A stretch of DNA of 64,000 bases from Acidobacteriaceae bacterium (GTDB lineage Bacteria > Acidobacteriota > Terriglobia > Terriglobales > Acidobacteriaceae): NCBI GenBank assembly GCA_025355505.1, contig JANXZM010000051.1, positions 1 to 64,000 of the forward strand, given 5' to 3'. Positions 17,593 to 27,670 of the stretch are shown piece after piece. Positions within the stretch are counted from its first letter, which is position 1. Each line of letters starts with the position of its first letter. A program made the translations under genes and the position numbers. The notes beneath the pieces are model-generated. The model did no database searches, was not told where the DNA came from, and worked only from the letters and a program-made list of their open reading frames with translations.

Positions 17593-17845
17593 ATGGAGCG
17601 CCGGGCGTCCTCGCCCGGCCACCGCGCTCTCGCCAATGTCCGCGAAAAGTTCGCACCGCCGGAAATGGAAATGTTAGGGAGCGCCGATGTTCATGGAGCG
17701 CCGGGCGTCCTCGCCCGGCCACCGCGCTCTCGCCAATGTCCGCGAAAAGTTCGCACCGCCAGAAATGGAAATGTTAAAGAGCGCCAATGTTCATGGAGCG
17801 CCGGGCGTCCTCGCCCGGCCACCGCACTCTCGCCAAGCACCGGCA
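17593..17845. repeat. 100-bp tandem repeat, about 2.5 copies
   Basis: The units start at 17593, 17693 and 17793, exactly 100 bp apart. The first two differ at only a few bases and the third is cut after about 45 bp. Each unit contains a GC palindrome (GCCGGGCGTCCTCGCCCGGC). A related palindrome sits in the nuoK-nuoJ gap near 46464. Non-coding. Confidence 0.8.
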
Positions 17846-17976
17846 AAGCGCTGCCGACCCAACGCCCGAAGTGGCCATTACAGCAGCGCTGCCCGTGTCC
17901 TGACTCAAACTAGCGTCAGTATGCGCCGCCCATGCTAAGACTTTAAGTGATTGTTCAGGTGCGCGCCGAGCCAGGC

Positions 17977-19524
17977 TTACTTCTCCTCCTCCGCTTCCGC
18001 AGGCGAAGTTTTTTCCGGACGCAGCAGCGGAAACAGAATCACATCGCGGATCGTATGTGAATCGGTGAACAGCATTGCCAGCCGGTCCACTCCCACTCCC
18101 ACCCCGCCCGCCGGAGGCATGCCATAACTCAGCGCGTTTATATAATTTTCATCCATCTGGTGGGCCTCATCGTCCCCGCGCTCGCGTTCTTTCAACTGCC
18201 CCTCGAATCTCTGCCGCTGATCTTCGGGATCGTTGAGTTCGCTGAAGCCGTTGGCGATTTCCATTTGGCCGGCGAAGATCTCCCAACGCTCGGTCCAGTC
18301 GGGCTCATCCGGTTTCTGTTTGGACAGCGGCGAGATTACGGTGGGGAATTCGTAGATGATCGTCGGCTGCATCAAGTGCTCTTCGGCCACCGCCTCAAAA
18401 ATATTCGCGATCGTCTTGCCCACTGGCTCCGCCGCGTCGTACTTCAAACTAATCCCCGCGCCCCGCACGCGCCCGACCAGCGCCTTGACCGACTCGTGCG
18501 CTGCAAAATCGCTCCGCTCCGGCTTCGCCCCTGCTTTCTCCGGCCAGAAATGCAGGATCGCCTCCCGCATCGTCATCCGCCGCCAGTTCGCGTGCGACCA
18601 GTCGATCTCGTGCTCGCCCCATTTTGTCTTCGTCCCACCCGTCACATTTTTCACCGCCTGCTCAATCGCACTTTGCGTCGTGTCCAGAATGCCGAGATAG
18701 TCCGTGTACGCCTGATACGCCTCGAGCATCGTGAACTCAGGATTCCATTTCCACCCCAGCCCCTCATTGCGGAAGTTTCGATTAATCTCATACACCCGAT
18801 CGAATCCGCCCACCGTCAGCCGTTTCAAATAAAGTTCCGGAGCGATGCGCAAAAACAAATCCATATCCAGCGTGTTGTGATGCGTCTTAAACGGACGCGC
18901 CACCGCCCCACCCGCAATCGGGTGCATCATCGGCGTCTCCACTTCCATGAATCCCTGCCCGTCGAAATACCGCCGCAAAGACTGCACCAGCTTGCTGCGC
19001 TTCAAAAACACTTCGCGCACTTCCGCATTCATCACCAGATCCAGATACCGTTGCCGGTAGCGCAACTCAACGTCGGTCAGCCCGTGGAATTTTTCCGGCA
19101 ACGGCAGCAGGTCTTTCGCCAGGAACGTCAACTCCTCGGCATGAATGCTGAGTTCGCCCGTGCGCGTGCGAAACAGATACCCGCGAACCCCAATGTGATC
19201 GCCCAGGTCGAGCAACTTCCACAGTTCGTAGCCCGCATCGCCAATCGCGTCTTTCTTGACGTAGATCTGCAGCCGCTGCCCATCCTGCTGCAAGTGCGCG
19301 AACCCGGCCTTGCCCATCAGCCGGATCGTCATGATGCGTCCAGCAACCCGCACCGTCACCCGCGCAGATTCCAGCTCCTCCGCCGTCTGCCCGCTGTACT
19401 CGGCCAGAATCTGCGGCACGGTGTGGCTGTAGTTGTACTTCCGCGGATAAGCCGGATGCCCCAGAGCCTCTATCTTCTTCAGCTTCTCGCGCCGGATTTC
19501 ATAGATGTCTTCGTCGAGTGCCAA
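17977..19524 (-). CDS. lysS: Lysyl-tRNA synthetase, class II
   Basis: 515 residues; charges tRNA-Lys. An N-terminal OB-fold anticodon-binding domain (about 55-160, VRVAGRIMTIRLMGKAGF) precedes the class II catalytic core. Motif 1 is near GFMEVETPMMHPIAGGA, motif 2 in DRVYEINRNFRNEG and motif 3 in GVGVGVDRLAMLFT. Full length, ATG start, no operon partner. Confidence 0.97.
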   Translation of the reverse strand: MALDEDIYEIRREKLKKIEALGHPAYPRKYNYSHTVPQILAEYSGQTAEELESARVTVRVAGRIMTIRLMGKAGFAHLQQDGQRLQIYVKKDAIGDAGYELWKLLDLGDHIGVRGYLFRTRTGELSIHAEELTFLAKDLLPLPEKFHGLTDVELRYRQRYLDLVMNAEVREVFLKRSKLVQSLRRYFDGQGFMEVETPMMHPIAGGAVARPFKTHHNTLDMDLFLRIAPELYLKRLTVGGFDRVYEINRNFRNEGLGWKWNPEFTMLEAYQAYTDYLGILDTTQSAIEQAVKNVTGGTKTKWGEHEIDWSHANWRRMTMREAILHFWPEKAGAKPERSDFAAHESVKALVGRVRGAGISLKYDAAEPVGKTIANIFEAVAEEHLMQPTIIYEFPTVISPLSKQKPDEPDWTERWEIFAGQMEIANGFSELNDPEDQRQRFEGQLKERERGDDEAHQMDENYINALSYGMPPAGGVGVGVDRLAMLFTDSHTIRDVILFPLLRPEKTSPAEAEEEK

Positions 19525-20047
19525 TGAGTGTCCTTAATCCTCTGAATTCAGATTGCCCGCGGAAACAGCGGGAGAATCCTTGATTATAAACATGCGGTGA
19601 AGGCAGGAGGCATCTTGTGTCTCTCTTGTGCCCTTGTCGCGGCGTCGCGAATGTGCGTTCTAGGGAAACTCCGATCAAGTTGGTTCCCGGACAGTTTTGA
19701 AGCGGCATGGCTTTAGCTTTAGCCATGCCGTTAGAACCCGCCACACAAACGGCTTTAGCCGCCGACGGTCGCCCCTTTCCAGCATCCAGTCTTGCCCACC
19801 TGACTGAATCGGATAATCCCTACCCCGCATTATTCATGAGCCAAGAGAATCGGGAACGGACGGGAAGGGCACAACTTCCAGTCGTACCATCAAGCCGAAG
19901 AAAAAAGTCCGGCTTCAGCCGCTGAGAACCACGAGTCCAGCTTGAATCCCGGAAACGCCGAGCAATAACGAAACTCGGACGGCTCCGCAACCTAACCGCG
20001 TTTGACCCCTTGCGCCTCTCACCTTAGGATGAAGGAACCACAACAAG
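19525..20047. other. Intergenic region with dispersed repeat
   Basis: Between divergent lysS and the large glycosyltransferase fusion gene. Holds the 90-bp repeat at 19656-19745 (see separate entry) and nearby GGCTTTAGCCGCCG-type palindromes. Short ORFs here are translations of the repeat. An expected promoter for the fusion gene is not obvious. Confidence 0.5.
19656..19745 (+). repeat. 90-bp dispersed repeat, copy 1
   Basis: Nearly identical, in opposite orientation, to 27671-27753. Shared text includes GAAACTCCGATCAAGTTGGT and, at the other end, GCCATGCCGTTAGAACCCGC. The centre has a variable palindrome of the CATGGCT / AGCCATG type. A fragment of the left end also occurs at about 4303. 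Confidence 0.75.
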
Positions 20048-23000
20048 ATGAAGAAACAGGTCTTTTACGATCCCTTGCAAGCCCGCTGGAAGCGGATTCG
20101 CCGCGTTTTCGACGCGGCCGCCTTGGCTTTTTCTTTGCTCGTGATCTTTTTCATCTACAGTGCCCTCCGCAGCGAGCCTCTACCCGACCTTTCCTGGCTT
20201 ACGGAAAAGCGCCCTTACCACGCTCTCAAAGAAAAAGAAAAGACCAAAGCTCGCGAGAAACGCCGCCTGGCTACTCTGGCCCGCGCCGGACACCGCCGCC
20301 AATCCCGCAAAGCTCCTTCCCAACTCACGCTGAACTCCCGGCAAGGGGTGCGCGCCGCATTCTACGTTTCCTGGGATGCGGCCAGCTTCTCTTCCTTGCG
20401 CGAGTATGCGCGCCAGATCGACTTGCTTTTCCCGACATGGCTGCAGGTTCTCAGTGCGGACGGCCATCTGCAAGCCGCCGATCCGGAAACCAACACCATG
20501 TTTGACGTCGTCCACGGGCAATCCATCCGCAACGTGGATGACAAAGTAATGCCGTTTCTGAAGGCGGAAGACACCAACATGGAAGTCTTTCCCGTGGTTC
20601 AGAACTTCGACGGCACCGACTTTGCCCCCAGCATCAGCGATTTCCTGATGAATCAGGAAGCTCGCAACAGGTTTCGACGCGAGATCGGAATGTTTCTTGC
20701 CTCCGATCATTATCGCGGTTTGATGATCGACTTCGAATCCTTTCCCAAGAAAGCCCAACCCGGATACGTGGCTCTGCTGAACGAACTCTCATCCGACCTG
20801 CACGCCAAAGGCATGAAGCTCTACGTCAGCGTCCAGGTGCGTAACGAGGATTTTGATTACGTCGCCATTGCGTCCGCTGTGGATGGCGTCGTCATCATGA
20901 ACTACGACGAGCACTTTCCCGGTGGAACCCCTGGCCCCGTCGCTTCGCAGGAATGGTTCACCGGCAATCTTGAGTCTGCCGTCAAGGAGATTCCGAAACA
21001 GAAGCTCATCTGCGCCATCGGCAATTATGGCTACGACTGGGTCCAGCGGTCGAGCAAAGGCAAACTTCCACCTGGAGTCGCCGACAAAAGCGTTTCCGTG
21101 CAGGAAGCTTGGATCGGATCGCGCGATGCTGAAGAAGACGTCGATTTTGACGGCGACGCGCTCAATCCCCACTTCAGCTACCGCGACGACAATAACTTCC
21201 GCCACGATGTCTGGTTTCTGGATGCGGTCACTGCGATGAACCAGATGCGTGCCGCTCAGACGCTTGGCATCCAGACCTTCGCCCTCTGGAGACTGGGCGC
21301 GGAAGACCGCTCCCTCTGGCGGGTTTGGGATATGCCCGGAGAAGCCAATGCATCGGATCGTTTGAAAATCGTCCCTCCCGGCCAGGATGTCGACATGGAG
21401 GGGAACGGCGAAATCCTGCACATCGAGGCGCGGCCGACCGACGGCGAGCGCGACCTGACCATAGACAAACAGACTGGACTCATCGACGGGGAAACCTTCA
21501 AGAGTCTCCCTGAGCCCTATCGTGTGGCGCGTTATGGCGCCAGCAAGAACCAACTTGCCATGACCTTCGACGACGGTCCTGATCCCGACTGGACCCCCAA
21601 GATTCTCGATATCCTCAAAAGCGAGCATGTGCCGGCTACATTTTTTCTGATCGGAATCCAGGCCGAGAAGTTCAGCAGCTTGACCAAGCGCGTTTACCGC
21701 GAAGGTCATGAAATCGGAAACCACACTTTTACCCATCCCGATATCAGCTCGATAGGCACCGGCTACATGAAGGTGGAGCTGAACCTCACCGAGCGCTTGT
21801 TCGCCAGCCGCCTGGGCATTCGCACCATGCTCTTCCGCCCGCCCTACTCCGTCGATGCCGAGCCCGACACCGAAGACCAGGTGCGGCCCCTCGAACTCAC
21901 GCAAAGCCTGGGCTACATCACCATCGGCAACAAGCTCGATCCCAAGGACTGGAGCGACACGCCCGCGCTTACGCCGCAACAGATCGCCGCCGGCGTGCTT
22001 GACCACCTGCCTCCCTGCCAACCGTACGATCAGAAGTGCGGCAACATCATTCTCCTGCACGATGGTGGCGGCAACCGCGAAAGAACCGTGCTGGCGCTTC
22101 CGCTGATTATCGACGGCGCTCGCGCTCGCGGATTTAAATTTGTCCCCGTGTACCAGTTGATGGGCAAAACCAAAGCCGATGTCATGCCGCCGCTCCCCGC
22201 CAACGAGTATTGGTCCGCCCGGCTGAATTGGATCGCCTTCTGGTTCTTCAGTGCCACGATGGCGGCCATCACCGCCATTTTTTTCCTGGGTGACATCCTC
22301 ATGACCGGCCGCCTCATTTCAGTCGGCGTGCTCGCCATCTATGACCGCCTCCGCTCGCACGTCTATGGAACGCCCGCGCAGATCGCCGCCTACCGTCCCC
22401 GCGTCGCGGTTCTCATCCCCGCCTATAACGAAGAGAAGGTCATCGAGCGCACCATCCAGGGCGCGCTCGACTCCGACTACCCTAATCTGCGCGTGGTCGT
22501 CATCGACGACGGTTCCAAGGATCGTACTTTGGAAATCGCTCGCCAGGCGTTTGCCGCCGAAGAAGCGTCCGGCAGAGTATTGATTCTCACCAAGCCCAAC
22601 GGTGGCAAGGCGGAGGCCCTTAACTTTGGACTGGAGCACATCGGTGACGCGGAAATTTTCGTCGGTATCGACGCCGACACAATTATCGCGCCCGATGCGA
22701 TCCTCCGCATGGTGCCCCACTTCCTCAATCCGAAAGTTGCAGCCGTTGCGGGCAACGCCAAAGTTGGCAACCGCGTCAACCTCTGGACGCGCTGGCAGGC
22801 GCTCGAATACATCACCAGCCAGAACTTCGAGCGGCGCGCGCTCAACACCATGGGCGCGGTCAGCGTGGTCCCGGGCGCGATCGGCGCCTGGCGCATCGCA
22901 GCGGTTCGCGAGGCGGGCGGCTACCACGTCGACACCGTCGCCGAAGATGCCGATCTCACCATGGCGCTGTTGCGCAACGGCCATCGCGTCGAGTACGCAG

Positions 23001-23560
23001 ACATGGCGCTAGCTTTCACCGAGGCTCCCACAACGGCCAACGCGCTCATGCGGCAGCGCTTCCGCTGGTCATTCGGTATTCTGCAGGCCGTCTTCAAGCA
23101 TCGCGGCGTTTTCGCCCGCAAAGGCGTTTTGGGATTCGTAGCCCTTCCCAACATCCTCATCTTCCAGATTCTGCTGCCGCTGGTCTCGCCCTTCATTGAC
23201 CTGATGTTTGTCGTCGGCGTGATCTGGTATTTCGTTCAGAAATACTTTCATCCTGAATCCAACGATCCCGCCAGCTTCCAGCGCTTGCTCATCTTCTTCG
23301 TCGCATTCCTGGTCATCGATTTCATCGCCTCGTCGATCGCCTTCGCCCTCGAGCGTCGCCAGCCCGAAGCCCGCGAAGACGCCTGGCTGCTCAGCCAGGT
23401 CTGGTTGCAGCGCTTCGCCTATCGCCAGGTATTTTCTCTGGTTCTGTTCCGTACTCTCAAGCGTGCCATCCAGGGACGTCCGTTCGCCTGGGACAAACTC
23501 GACCGCACCGCCGCCGTCAACTACGTTCCCGCCGAGCGCAAGGACTCAGTCAAAATCTAG
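20048..23560 (+). CDS. Trifunctional GH18-like / polysaccharide deacetylase / GT2 membrane protein
   Basis: 1170 residues. Membrane helix at about 22-42; a basic linker; a GH18-like domain at about 100-430 with the catalytic-type text GLMIDFESFP; a NodB deacetylase domain at about 500-690 (TFDDGPD at 506, HEIGNHTFTHPD, RPPYS, LLHDGGG); a membrane helix near 735-755; a family 2 glycosyltransferase at about 784-1010 (LIPAYNEEKV, DADT, EDADLT, RQRFRW as QxxRW); and further helices to about 1140. The GT2 part resembles processive synthases such as PgaC. Expected to make, deacetylate and trim an exported beta-linked polysaccharide. No partner genes nearby. Confidence 0.88.
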   Translation: MKKQVFYDPLQARWKRIRRVFDAAALAFSLLVIFFIYSALRSEPLPDLSWLTEKRPYHALKEKEKTKAREKRRLATLARAGHRRQSRKAPSQLTLNSRQGVRAAFYVSWDAASFSSLREYARQIDLLFPTWLQVLSADGHLQAADPETNTMFDVVHGQSIRNVDDKVMPFLKAEDTNMEVFPVVQNFDGTDFAPSISDFLMNQEARNRFRREIGMFLASDHYRGLMIDFESFPKKAQPGYVALLNELSSDLHAKGMKLYVSVQVRNEDFDYVAIASAVDGVVIMNYDEHFPGGTPGPVASQEWFTGNLESAVKEIPKQKLICAIGNYGYDWVQRSSKGKLPPGVADKSVSVQEAWIGSRDAEEDVDFDGDALNPHFSYRDDNNFRHDVWFLDAVTAMNQMRAAQTLGIQTFALWRLGAEDRSLWRVWDMPGEANASDRLKIVPPGQDVDMEGNGEILHIEARPTDGERDLTIDKQTGLIDGETFKSLPEPYRVARYGASKNQLAMTFDDGPDPDWTPKILDILKSEHVPATFFLIGIQAEKFSSLTKRVYREGHEIGNHTFTHPDISSIGTGYMKVELNLTERLFASRLGIRTMLFRPPYSVDAEPDTEDQVRPLELTQSLGYITIGNKLDPKDWSDTPALTPQQIAAGVLDHLPPCQPYDQKCGNIILLHDGGGNRERTVLALPLIIDGARARGFKFVPVYQLMGKTKADVMPPLPANEYWSARLNWIAFWFFSATMAAITAIFFLGDILMTGRLISVGVLAIYDRLRSHVYGTPAQIAAYRPRVAVLIPAYNEEKVIERTIQGALDSDYPNLRVVVIDDGSKDRTLEIARQAFAAEEASGRVLILTKPNGGKAEALNFGLEHIGDAEIFVGIDADTIIAPDAILRMVPHFLNPKVAAVAGNAKVGNRVNLWTRWQALEYITSQNFERRALNTMGAVSVVPGAIGAWRIAAVREAGGYHVDTVAEDADLTMALLRNGHRVEYADMALAFTEAPTTANALMRQRFRWSFGILQAVFKHRGVFARKGVLGFVALPNILIFQILLPLVSPFIDLMFVVGVIWYFVQKYFHPESNDPASFQRLLIFFVAFLVIDFIASSIAFALERRQPEAREDAWLLSQVWLQRFAYRQVFSLVLFRTLKRAIQGRPFAWDKLDRTAAVNYVPAERKDSVKI

Positions 23561-23883
23561 AGTTGTGTAGGGCGGACACTCCTGTCCGCCAATCCACGCA
23601 AATCTCGTGCGTCACCCGGCTATTCCGCAACACACCGCAGCTAGCTTCGGGGTTCTCCTTCGATTCCTTTATTCCGTTACATCCACCGGAATCCAGTTAC
23701 GCGTGGGTTGGTAGCACAACCCGAAAATTGGCCGTGGAGCAGCTTTCGTCATTACGCAACCGGTGAACAGGGCCCGGTGCAAATCAAATCGCAGTGGACC
23801 GCGCGACGAAGGGAACGCGCGGGAATCTTTCCCACGGTTCAAGTGCGGTCGCCAACCGTTCTTGAGTAATCACGAAATCGGAG

Positions 23884-24063
23884 GGTGCCCCGTCCAAGCT
23901 CCGCTTGGGCGGGCTTCTTCGCATCCGGGAGCAGCTTTCGTCGTTACGCAGATGGCGAAGAGGGGCGGATCGAATCCAGCGGACCGTACGACACAGGGAA
24001 CAACATTGTTAGTGCGATCAGCCAACCAAAATTCCCGCCCAAGCGGAGCTTGGACGGGCCACC
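23884..24063. repeat. 180-bp region bounded by inverted repeats
   Basis: Arms 23891-23913 and 24034-24056 are 23-bp perfect complements (CGTCCAAGCTCCGCTTGGGC then GGG). They extend to about 31 bp with one mismatch. Each arm is itself a small hairpin (CAAGC/GCTTG). The arm recurs twice near 60.75 and 60.96 kb. Confidence 0.7.
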
Positions 24064-24249
24064 CTTCAGAGTTTAAATAATGGCGTAGGCCAGGCCACCC
24101 TCCCTCAAATAGAGTTGTCCGATTCCCCATCCGAGCCCCTCACCCCTGTAGGCGGAACAGTCCGCACACATGCCGGGTGCCGGGTGCCCCTTGTCTCGCG
24201 TTTTTCGAGACCTGGGATTCCACAGCCGTGTCAAACTTGGGATTTTGTT

Positions 24250-24545
24250 TGACAGGGTACTGAGCCACTGGGATTTTTCATCACAAACTATCTGTGCCGC
24301 CATCACAGACATCCAACCCGCCCAATGCAATAATGATCTTCTTTGGGGCAGTTCCGAGGTGCGTCCGCCAACCAAAACGGACCTCGAAGCTGCCCCAAAC
24401 CCATTTTCAACGCTCTTTGAGAACCTAAGTCGTTTGTTCTCAAAGACTTTAGCTGTAAGTCCTTTAGAATCAAAGACCGAGTTGGTTTTTCCTCCCTAAC
24501 CCCATGATTCCAATAGGGAGGGGGGGGAGGGGGGTAGGGGTACTA
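24250..24545 (+). repeat. Dispersed AAGTCCTT element, copy 2
   Basis: TTTTTCATCACA at 24274, AAGCTGCCCC at 24387, GCTCTTTGA at 24412, AAGTCGTT at 24427 and AAGTCCTT at 24457. Then AACCCCATGATTCCAA inside a CCTCCCT / AGGGAGG stem, followed by a G-rich end. It lies upstream of pruA in the same orientation. Confidence 0.7.
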
Positions 24546-24719
24546 ACTGGTTAATAGCCACTCGGCAGGTCGCATGGAGGCCAGGACGAAGCTGACCCCG
24601 GTGAGCTTAGACGGCGACGGACTGGTTTCCGCAGCAAGCGAGCCCGCTCAGCCGGTGTAGAATCATAGGTCGCGAACATCCGCGCTACTATCAATGTTCC
24701 GCCCTGGAAAGGATCTCCT

Positions 24720-26321
24720 ATGGCAACCATGGAAGCCCCGCCGCGTCTGCAAGTCCGTCTTCACGAAGGTGCGTTTACGAATGAGCCGTTTGTCGATTTC
24801 ACCAAAGAAGACAACGTGCGCAAGATGCGCTCCGCCATCGAAAAAGTCCGCGGACAACTGGGCCGTGAGTACGACCTGATCATCGGCGGCAAGCGCTCCA
24901 AGACGTCCGATAAAATCCGTTCCATCAATCCCGCCAAGCCTTCCGAAGTAGTCGGCGTTCACCAGAAGGCTGGCAAAGAACACGTCGAGCCCGCCGTGCA
25001 GGCCGCTCTCAGCGCGTTCACCCACTGGAGCCGCACTTCGGTCGAAGAGCGTGCGTCGCTCTTGTTTCGCGTCGCCGATGGGATGCGCGAACGCAAGCTT
25101 GAATACATGGCTTGGCTGGTGTTTGAAGTCTCCAAGAACTGGCTTGAGGCCGATGCCGACATCTCCGAGACCATCGACTTCTGCGAGTTCTACGCGCGCG
25201 AGGCGCTGCGCTTCTCGAAAGTCGAACCGCCCGTGCAGTTGCCCGGCGAGCGCGGAACCCTGACCTACATCCCGCTCGGCGTTGGCGCCGTGATTCCGCC
25301 GTGGAATTTTGCCTGCGCCATCATGGCCGGCATGACTGTGGCTTCAATCGTCAGCGGCAACACCGTCGTCCTGAAGCCGTCCAGCGATTCGCCGACGATT
25401 GCGGCGAAGTTCGTGGAACTGCTCGAAGAATGTGGCATGCCCGAAGGCGTGGTGAACTTCTGTCCCGGAGGAGGCGCAAGCTTCGGCGACGCGCTGGTGT
25501 CGCATCCGAAGACTCGCTACGTCGCTTTCACCGGCTCGCGCGAAGTCGGATTGCACATCAACCAGACCGCCGCCCAACAACAAAAGGGCCAGCTCTGGAT
25601 CAAACGCACCATCCTCGAAATGGGCGGCAAAGACGCCATCATCGTCGATGCCGACGCCGACATCGACTCCGCTGTCGAAGGCGTAGCCGGTGCCGCTTTT
25701 GGCTTCCAGGGCCAGAAGTGCTCGGCCTGCTCGCGCGCCATCGTGGACGAGCGTGTCTACGACAAGTTCCTCGAAAAACTGAAATCCCGCGTCGAGCGCA
25801 TCACCATCGGCGATCCCACTGCAAACCTAAACATGGCTGCCGTCATCAACGAAGGTTCGATGAACGACATCCTCCGCTATATCGAGATTGGCAAAAAAGA
25901 TGGACGCCTCATCACCGGCGGCGCGCGCGACACCAGCGCCAGCAACGCCGAAGGCTACTTCATTCAGCCCACCGTGATCGCCGACATCCCGGCAAAGTCC
26001 ACGCTCGAGCAGGAGGAAATCTTCGGACCGGTGCTGGTCGTGATCAAGTCACGCAACTTCGATCACGCCCTCGAAATCGCCAACGACACCGAGTTCGGAT
26101 TGACCGGCGCCGTCTACTCAAGCTCGCGCGAGAAACTTGATCGCGCCGTGCGCGAATTCCACGTGGGCAACCTCTACCTGAACCGCAAGTGCACGGGAGC
26201 GATGGTAGGCGCGCACCCGTTTGGCGGCTTCAACATGTCCGGCACCGATTCCAAATCCGGCGGCCCGGATTATTTATATCTGTTCACGCAAGCGAAAAGC
26301 GTCGGCGAAAAAATCGTGTAG
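24720..26321 (+). CDS. pruA: L-glutamate gamma-semialdehyde (P5C) dehydrogenase
   Basis: 533 residues; oxidises glutamate semialdehyde/P5C to glutamate with NAD+, the second step of proline breakdown. Aldehyde-dehydrogenase motifs: VIPPWNFACAIMAGM, the general-base Glu in LEMGGKDAIIVD, and the catalytic Cys in FGFQGQKCSACSRAI. The end (HPFGGFNMSGTDSKSGGPDY) is typical of the RocA/PruA-type enzyme. ATG at 24720 with GGAAAGGA upstream. Proline dehydrogenase is not next to it. Confidence 0.93.
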   Translation: MATMEAPPRLQVRLHEGAFTNEPFVDFTKEDNVRKMRSAIEKVRGQLGREYDLIIGGKRSKTSDKIRSINPAKPSEVVGVHQKAGKEHVEPAVQAALSAFTHWSRTSVEERASLLFRVADGMRERKLEYMAWLVFEVSKNWLEADADISETIDFCEFYAREALRFSKVEPPVQLPGERGTLTYIPLGVGAVIPPWNFACAIMAGMTVASIVSGNTVVLKPSSDSPTIAAKFVELLEECGMPEGVVNFCPGGGASFGDALVSHPKTRYVAFTGSREVGLHINQTAAQQQKGQLWIKRTILEMGGKDAIIVDADADIDSAVEGVAGAAFGFQGQKCSACSRAIVDERVYDKFLEKLKSRVERITIGDPTANLNMAAVINEGSMNDILRYIEIGKKDGRLITGGARDTSASNAEGYFIQPTVIADIPAKSTLEQEEIFGPVLVVIKSRNFDHALEIANDTEFGLTGAVYSSSREKLDRAVREFHVGNLYLNRKCTGAMVGAHPFGGFNMSGTDSKSGGPDYLYLFTQAKSVGEKIV

Positions 26322-26377
26322 AGACGGGGTCTCTGAGTTCCCGGCACAGGCCAAAGGCGCCAGAGCCTCTGGCTTTT

Positions 26378-27466
26378 TCATTTCGCTTGTCCCGACAAAT
26401 ACATCTCCGCCACATGATCTGCAAAAGTCGCGGGCTTCGATCCTCCGAGGTTCGTCAGCACGACTACGGTGAGCTTGTCGTCCACATACCGCGAGATCTG
26501 CGTTTGGAAGCCCTGCCATGAGCCCTCGTGTTCAACCACGAGATGGCCGTTCTTACTCTGGATAAACCAGCCGAAACCGTAGTGCCCGGTATTCGGCTGC
26601 CCGTTGCTGAGCTTGGCCACGGTCCACATCTGCTCCAGGCTCGATCGCTTCAAAAGTTTCTCGCTGTAAAGCGCCGCATCCCATTTGGCAAGATCAAGGA
26701 TGGAAAAATAGAGGCTGCCGTCGGCCGTAGTGTTTAACATAGGCGAGACCCATTCCTGATTCTTCAACTCCCCTTTGGCCAGCCGATATCCAGCGGAGCG
26801 GTTGGGCACGATATCCGCTTCGCTGATGATGCGAGTGGAGCTCATACCCAAAGGCCGGAAGATGCGCTCTTGCAGAAAGTCTCCGTAGAACTCGCCCGTG
26901 ACCTTGTGAATCACGATTCCGAGCGTCAGAAAGCCCAGATTGCTGTAGCTCCAACTCGTGCCCGGCGTGAACGCCGGCGGGAGACTCTCGACAATCTTGA
27001 GCAACTCTGCCTCGGTGTAATCTTTCCGCATGTCGAAATCTTTCGTGTAATCGGTGAACCCGGCCGTGTGGCTCAGCAGTTCGCGAATCGTGACCTGCTT
27101 CCAGGCGGCGGGCGCATCGGGAAAGTATTTCGTGAGCGGGTCCTGCAGGCCGATCTTGCCTTCTTCGACCAGCATCATGACTGCGGTTGCCGTGAACTGC
27201 TTGCCCACCGAACCGGATTGAAAGATGGTTTCGGGCTCGACCGGAACCTGCAGCTCCACGTTCGCCATCCCGTATCCTTGTGCGCGGATGACTTGCCCAC
27301 CCCGCGAGACCAGCAGCGCAAGCCCCGGAATGTGTTGCTTCGCCATTTCCGCCCGGATGTAATCGTCGGCAGCATCGGTTTGATCGGTGGCCGATGCCAG
27401 ACCCACTGACCAGACAACAATCAGAACGAGGACGGCACAATAGCGAAGCCTCAGGTTGATCTTCAT
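26378..27466 (-). CDS. Exported serine hydrolase, beta-lactamase class C family
   Basis: About 362 residues from ATG 27466 (an upstream ATG at 27493 adds nine residues before the signal peptide). Signal peptide [19 protein letters not shown]. Active site SVGK in [12 protein letters not shown] and the Tyr-x-Asn motif YSN in [24 protein letters not shown] lies in the region of the third motif (HxG form). A second paralogue-type hydrolase occurs at 6.3-7.5 kb. Probably a periplasmic esterase or peptidase; substrate unknown. Confidence 0.87.
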   Translation of the reverse strand: MKINLRLRYCAVLVLIVVWSVGLASATDQTDAADDYIRAEMAKQHIPGLALLVSRGGQVIRAQGYGMANVELQVPVEPETIFQSGSVGKQFTATAVMMLVEEGKIGLQDPLTKYFPDAPAAWKQVTIRELLSHTAGFTDYTKDFDMRKDYTEAELLKIVESLPPAFTPGTSWSYSNLGFLTLGIVIHKVTGEFYGDFLQERIFRPLGMSSTRIISEADIVPNRSAGYRLAKGELKNQEWVSPMLNTTADGSLYFSILDLAKWDAALYSEKLLKRSSLEQMWTVAKLSNGQPNTGHYGFGWFIQSKNGHLVVEHEGSWQGFQTQISRYVDDKLTVVVLTNLGGSKPATFADHVAEMYLSGQAK

Positions 27467-27670
27467 GGCTTCCAGAATAGCGTTTTCGCGCAAGGGCGGA
27501 TACTACTTTTCCGCAAGCGATGGGAAAAACCCGCAATTGTCTTCTGGACTACCGTGGAAGATCGGCTCTCCGTGCCGCGGTAACTAGCTTGTCTTCAGCG
27601 CCGACTTTAACCGCTGCGGTCAGATTGCGGCGCAGAAAGCACTTTTTCCCCAGCCTGTGCAGCCGCTTTT

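Larger units (their letters stand above)
23561..24719. other. Long repeat-filled intergenic region
   Basis: No gene supported over 1159 bp. It holds a GCGGACA palindrome (23565-23590), an imperfect direct repeat (units beginning GGAGCAGCTTTCGTC at 23736 and 23928), a long inverted repeat (23884-24063) and copy 2 of the AAGTCCTT element (24250-24545). Before pruA there is a TAGAAT -10-like box at 24658. Confidence 0.6.

Noticed and set aside
17593-17845. Possible CRISPR array
   Set aside because: Units are contiguous 100-bp repeats without distinct spacers, and no cas genes are present.
18160-19527. 455-codon plus-strand ORF opposite lysS
   Set aside because: Antisense shadow of lysS; no recognisable protein.
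19499-19744. ORF beginning MAGSNGMAKA, with a twin at 27671
   Set aside because: The similarity of the two products comes from the shared 90-bp DNA repeat, not from a conserved protein.
23763-24130. Short ORFs on both strands containing PSSAWAG or PSGAWTG text
   Set aside because: They translate the inverted-repeat arms; the same text appears from the repeat at 60.7 kb.
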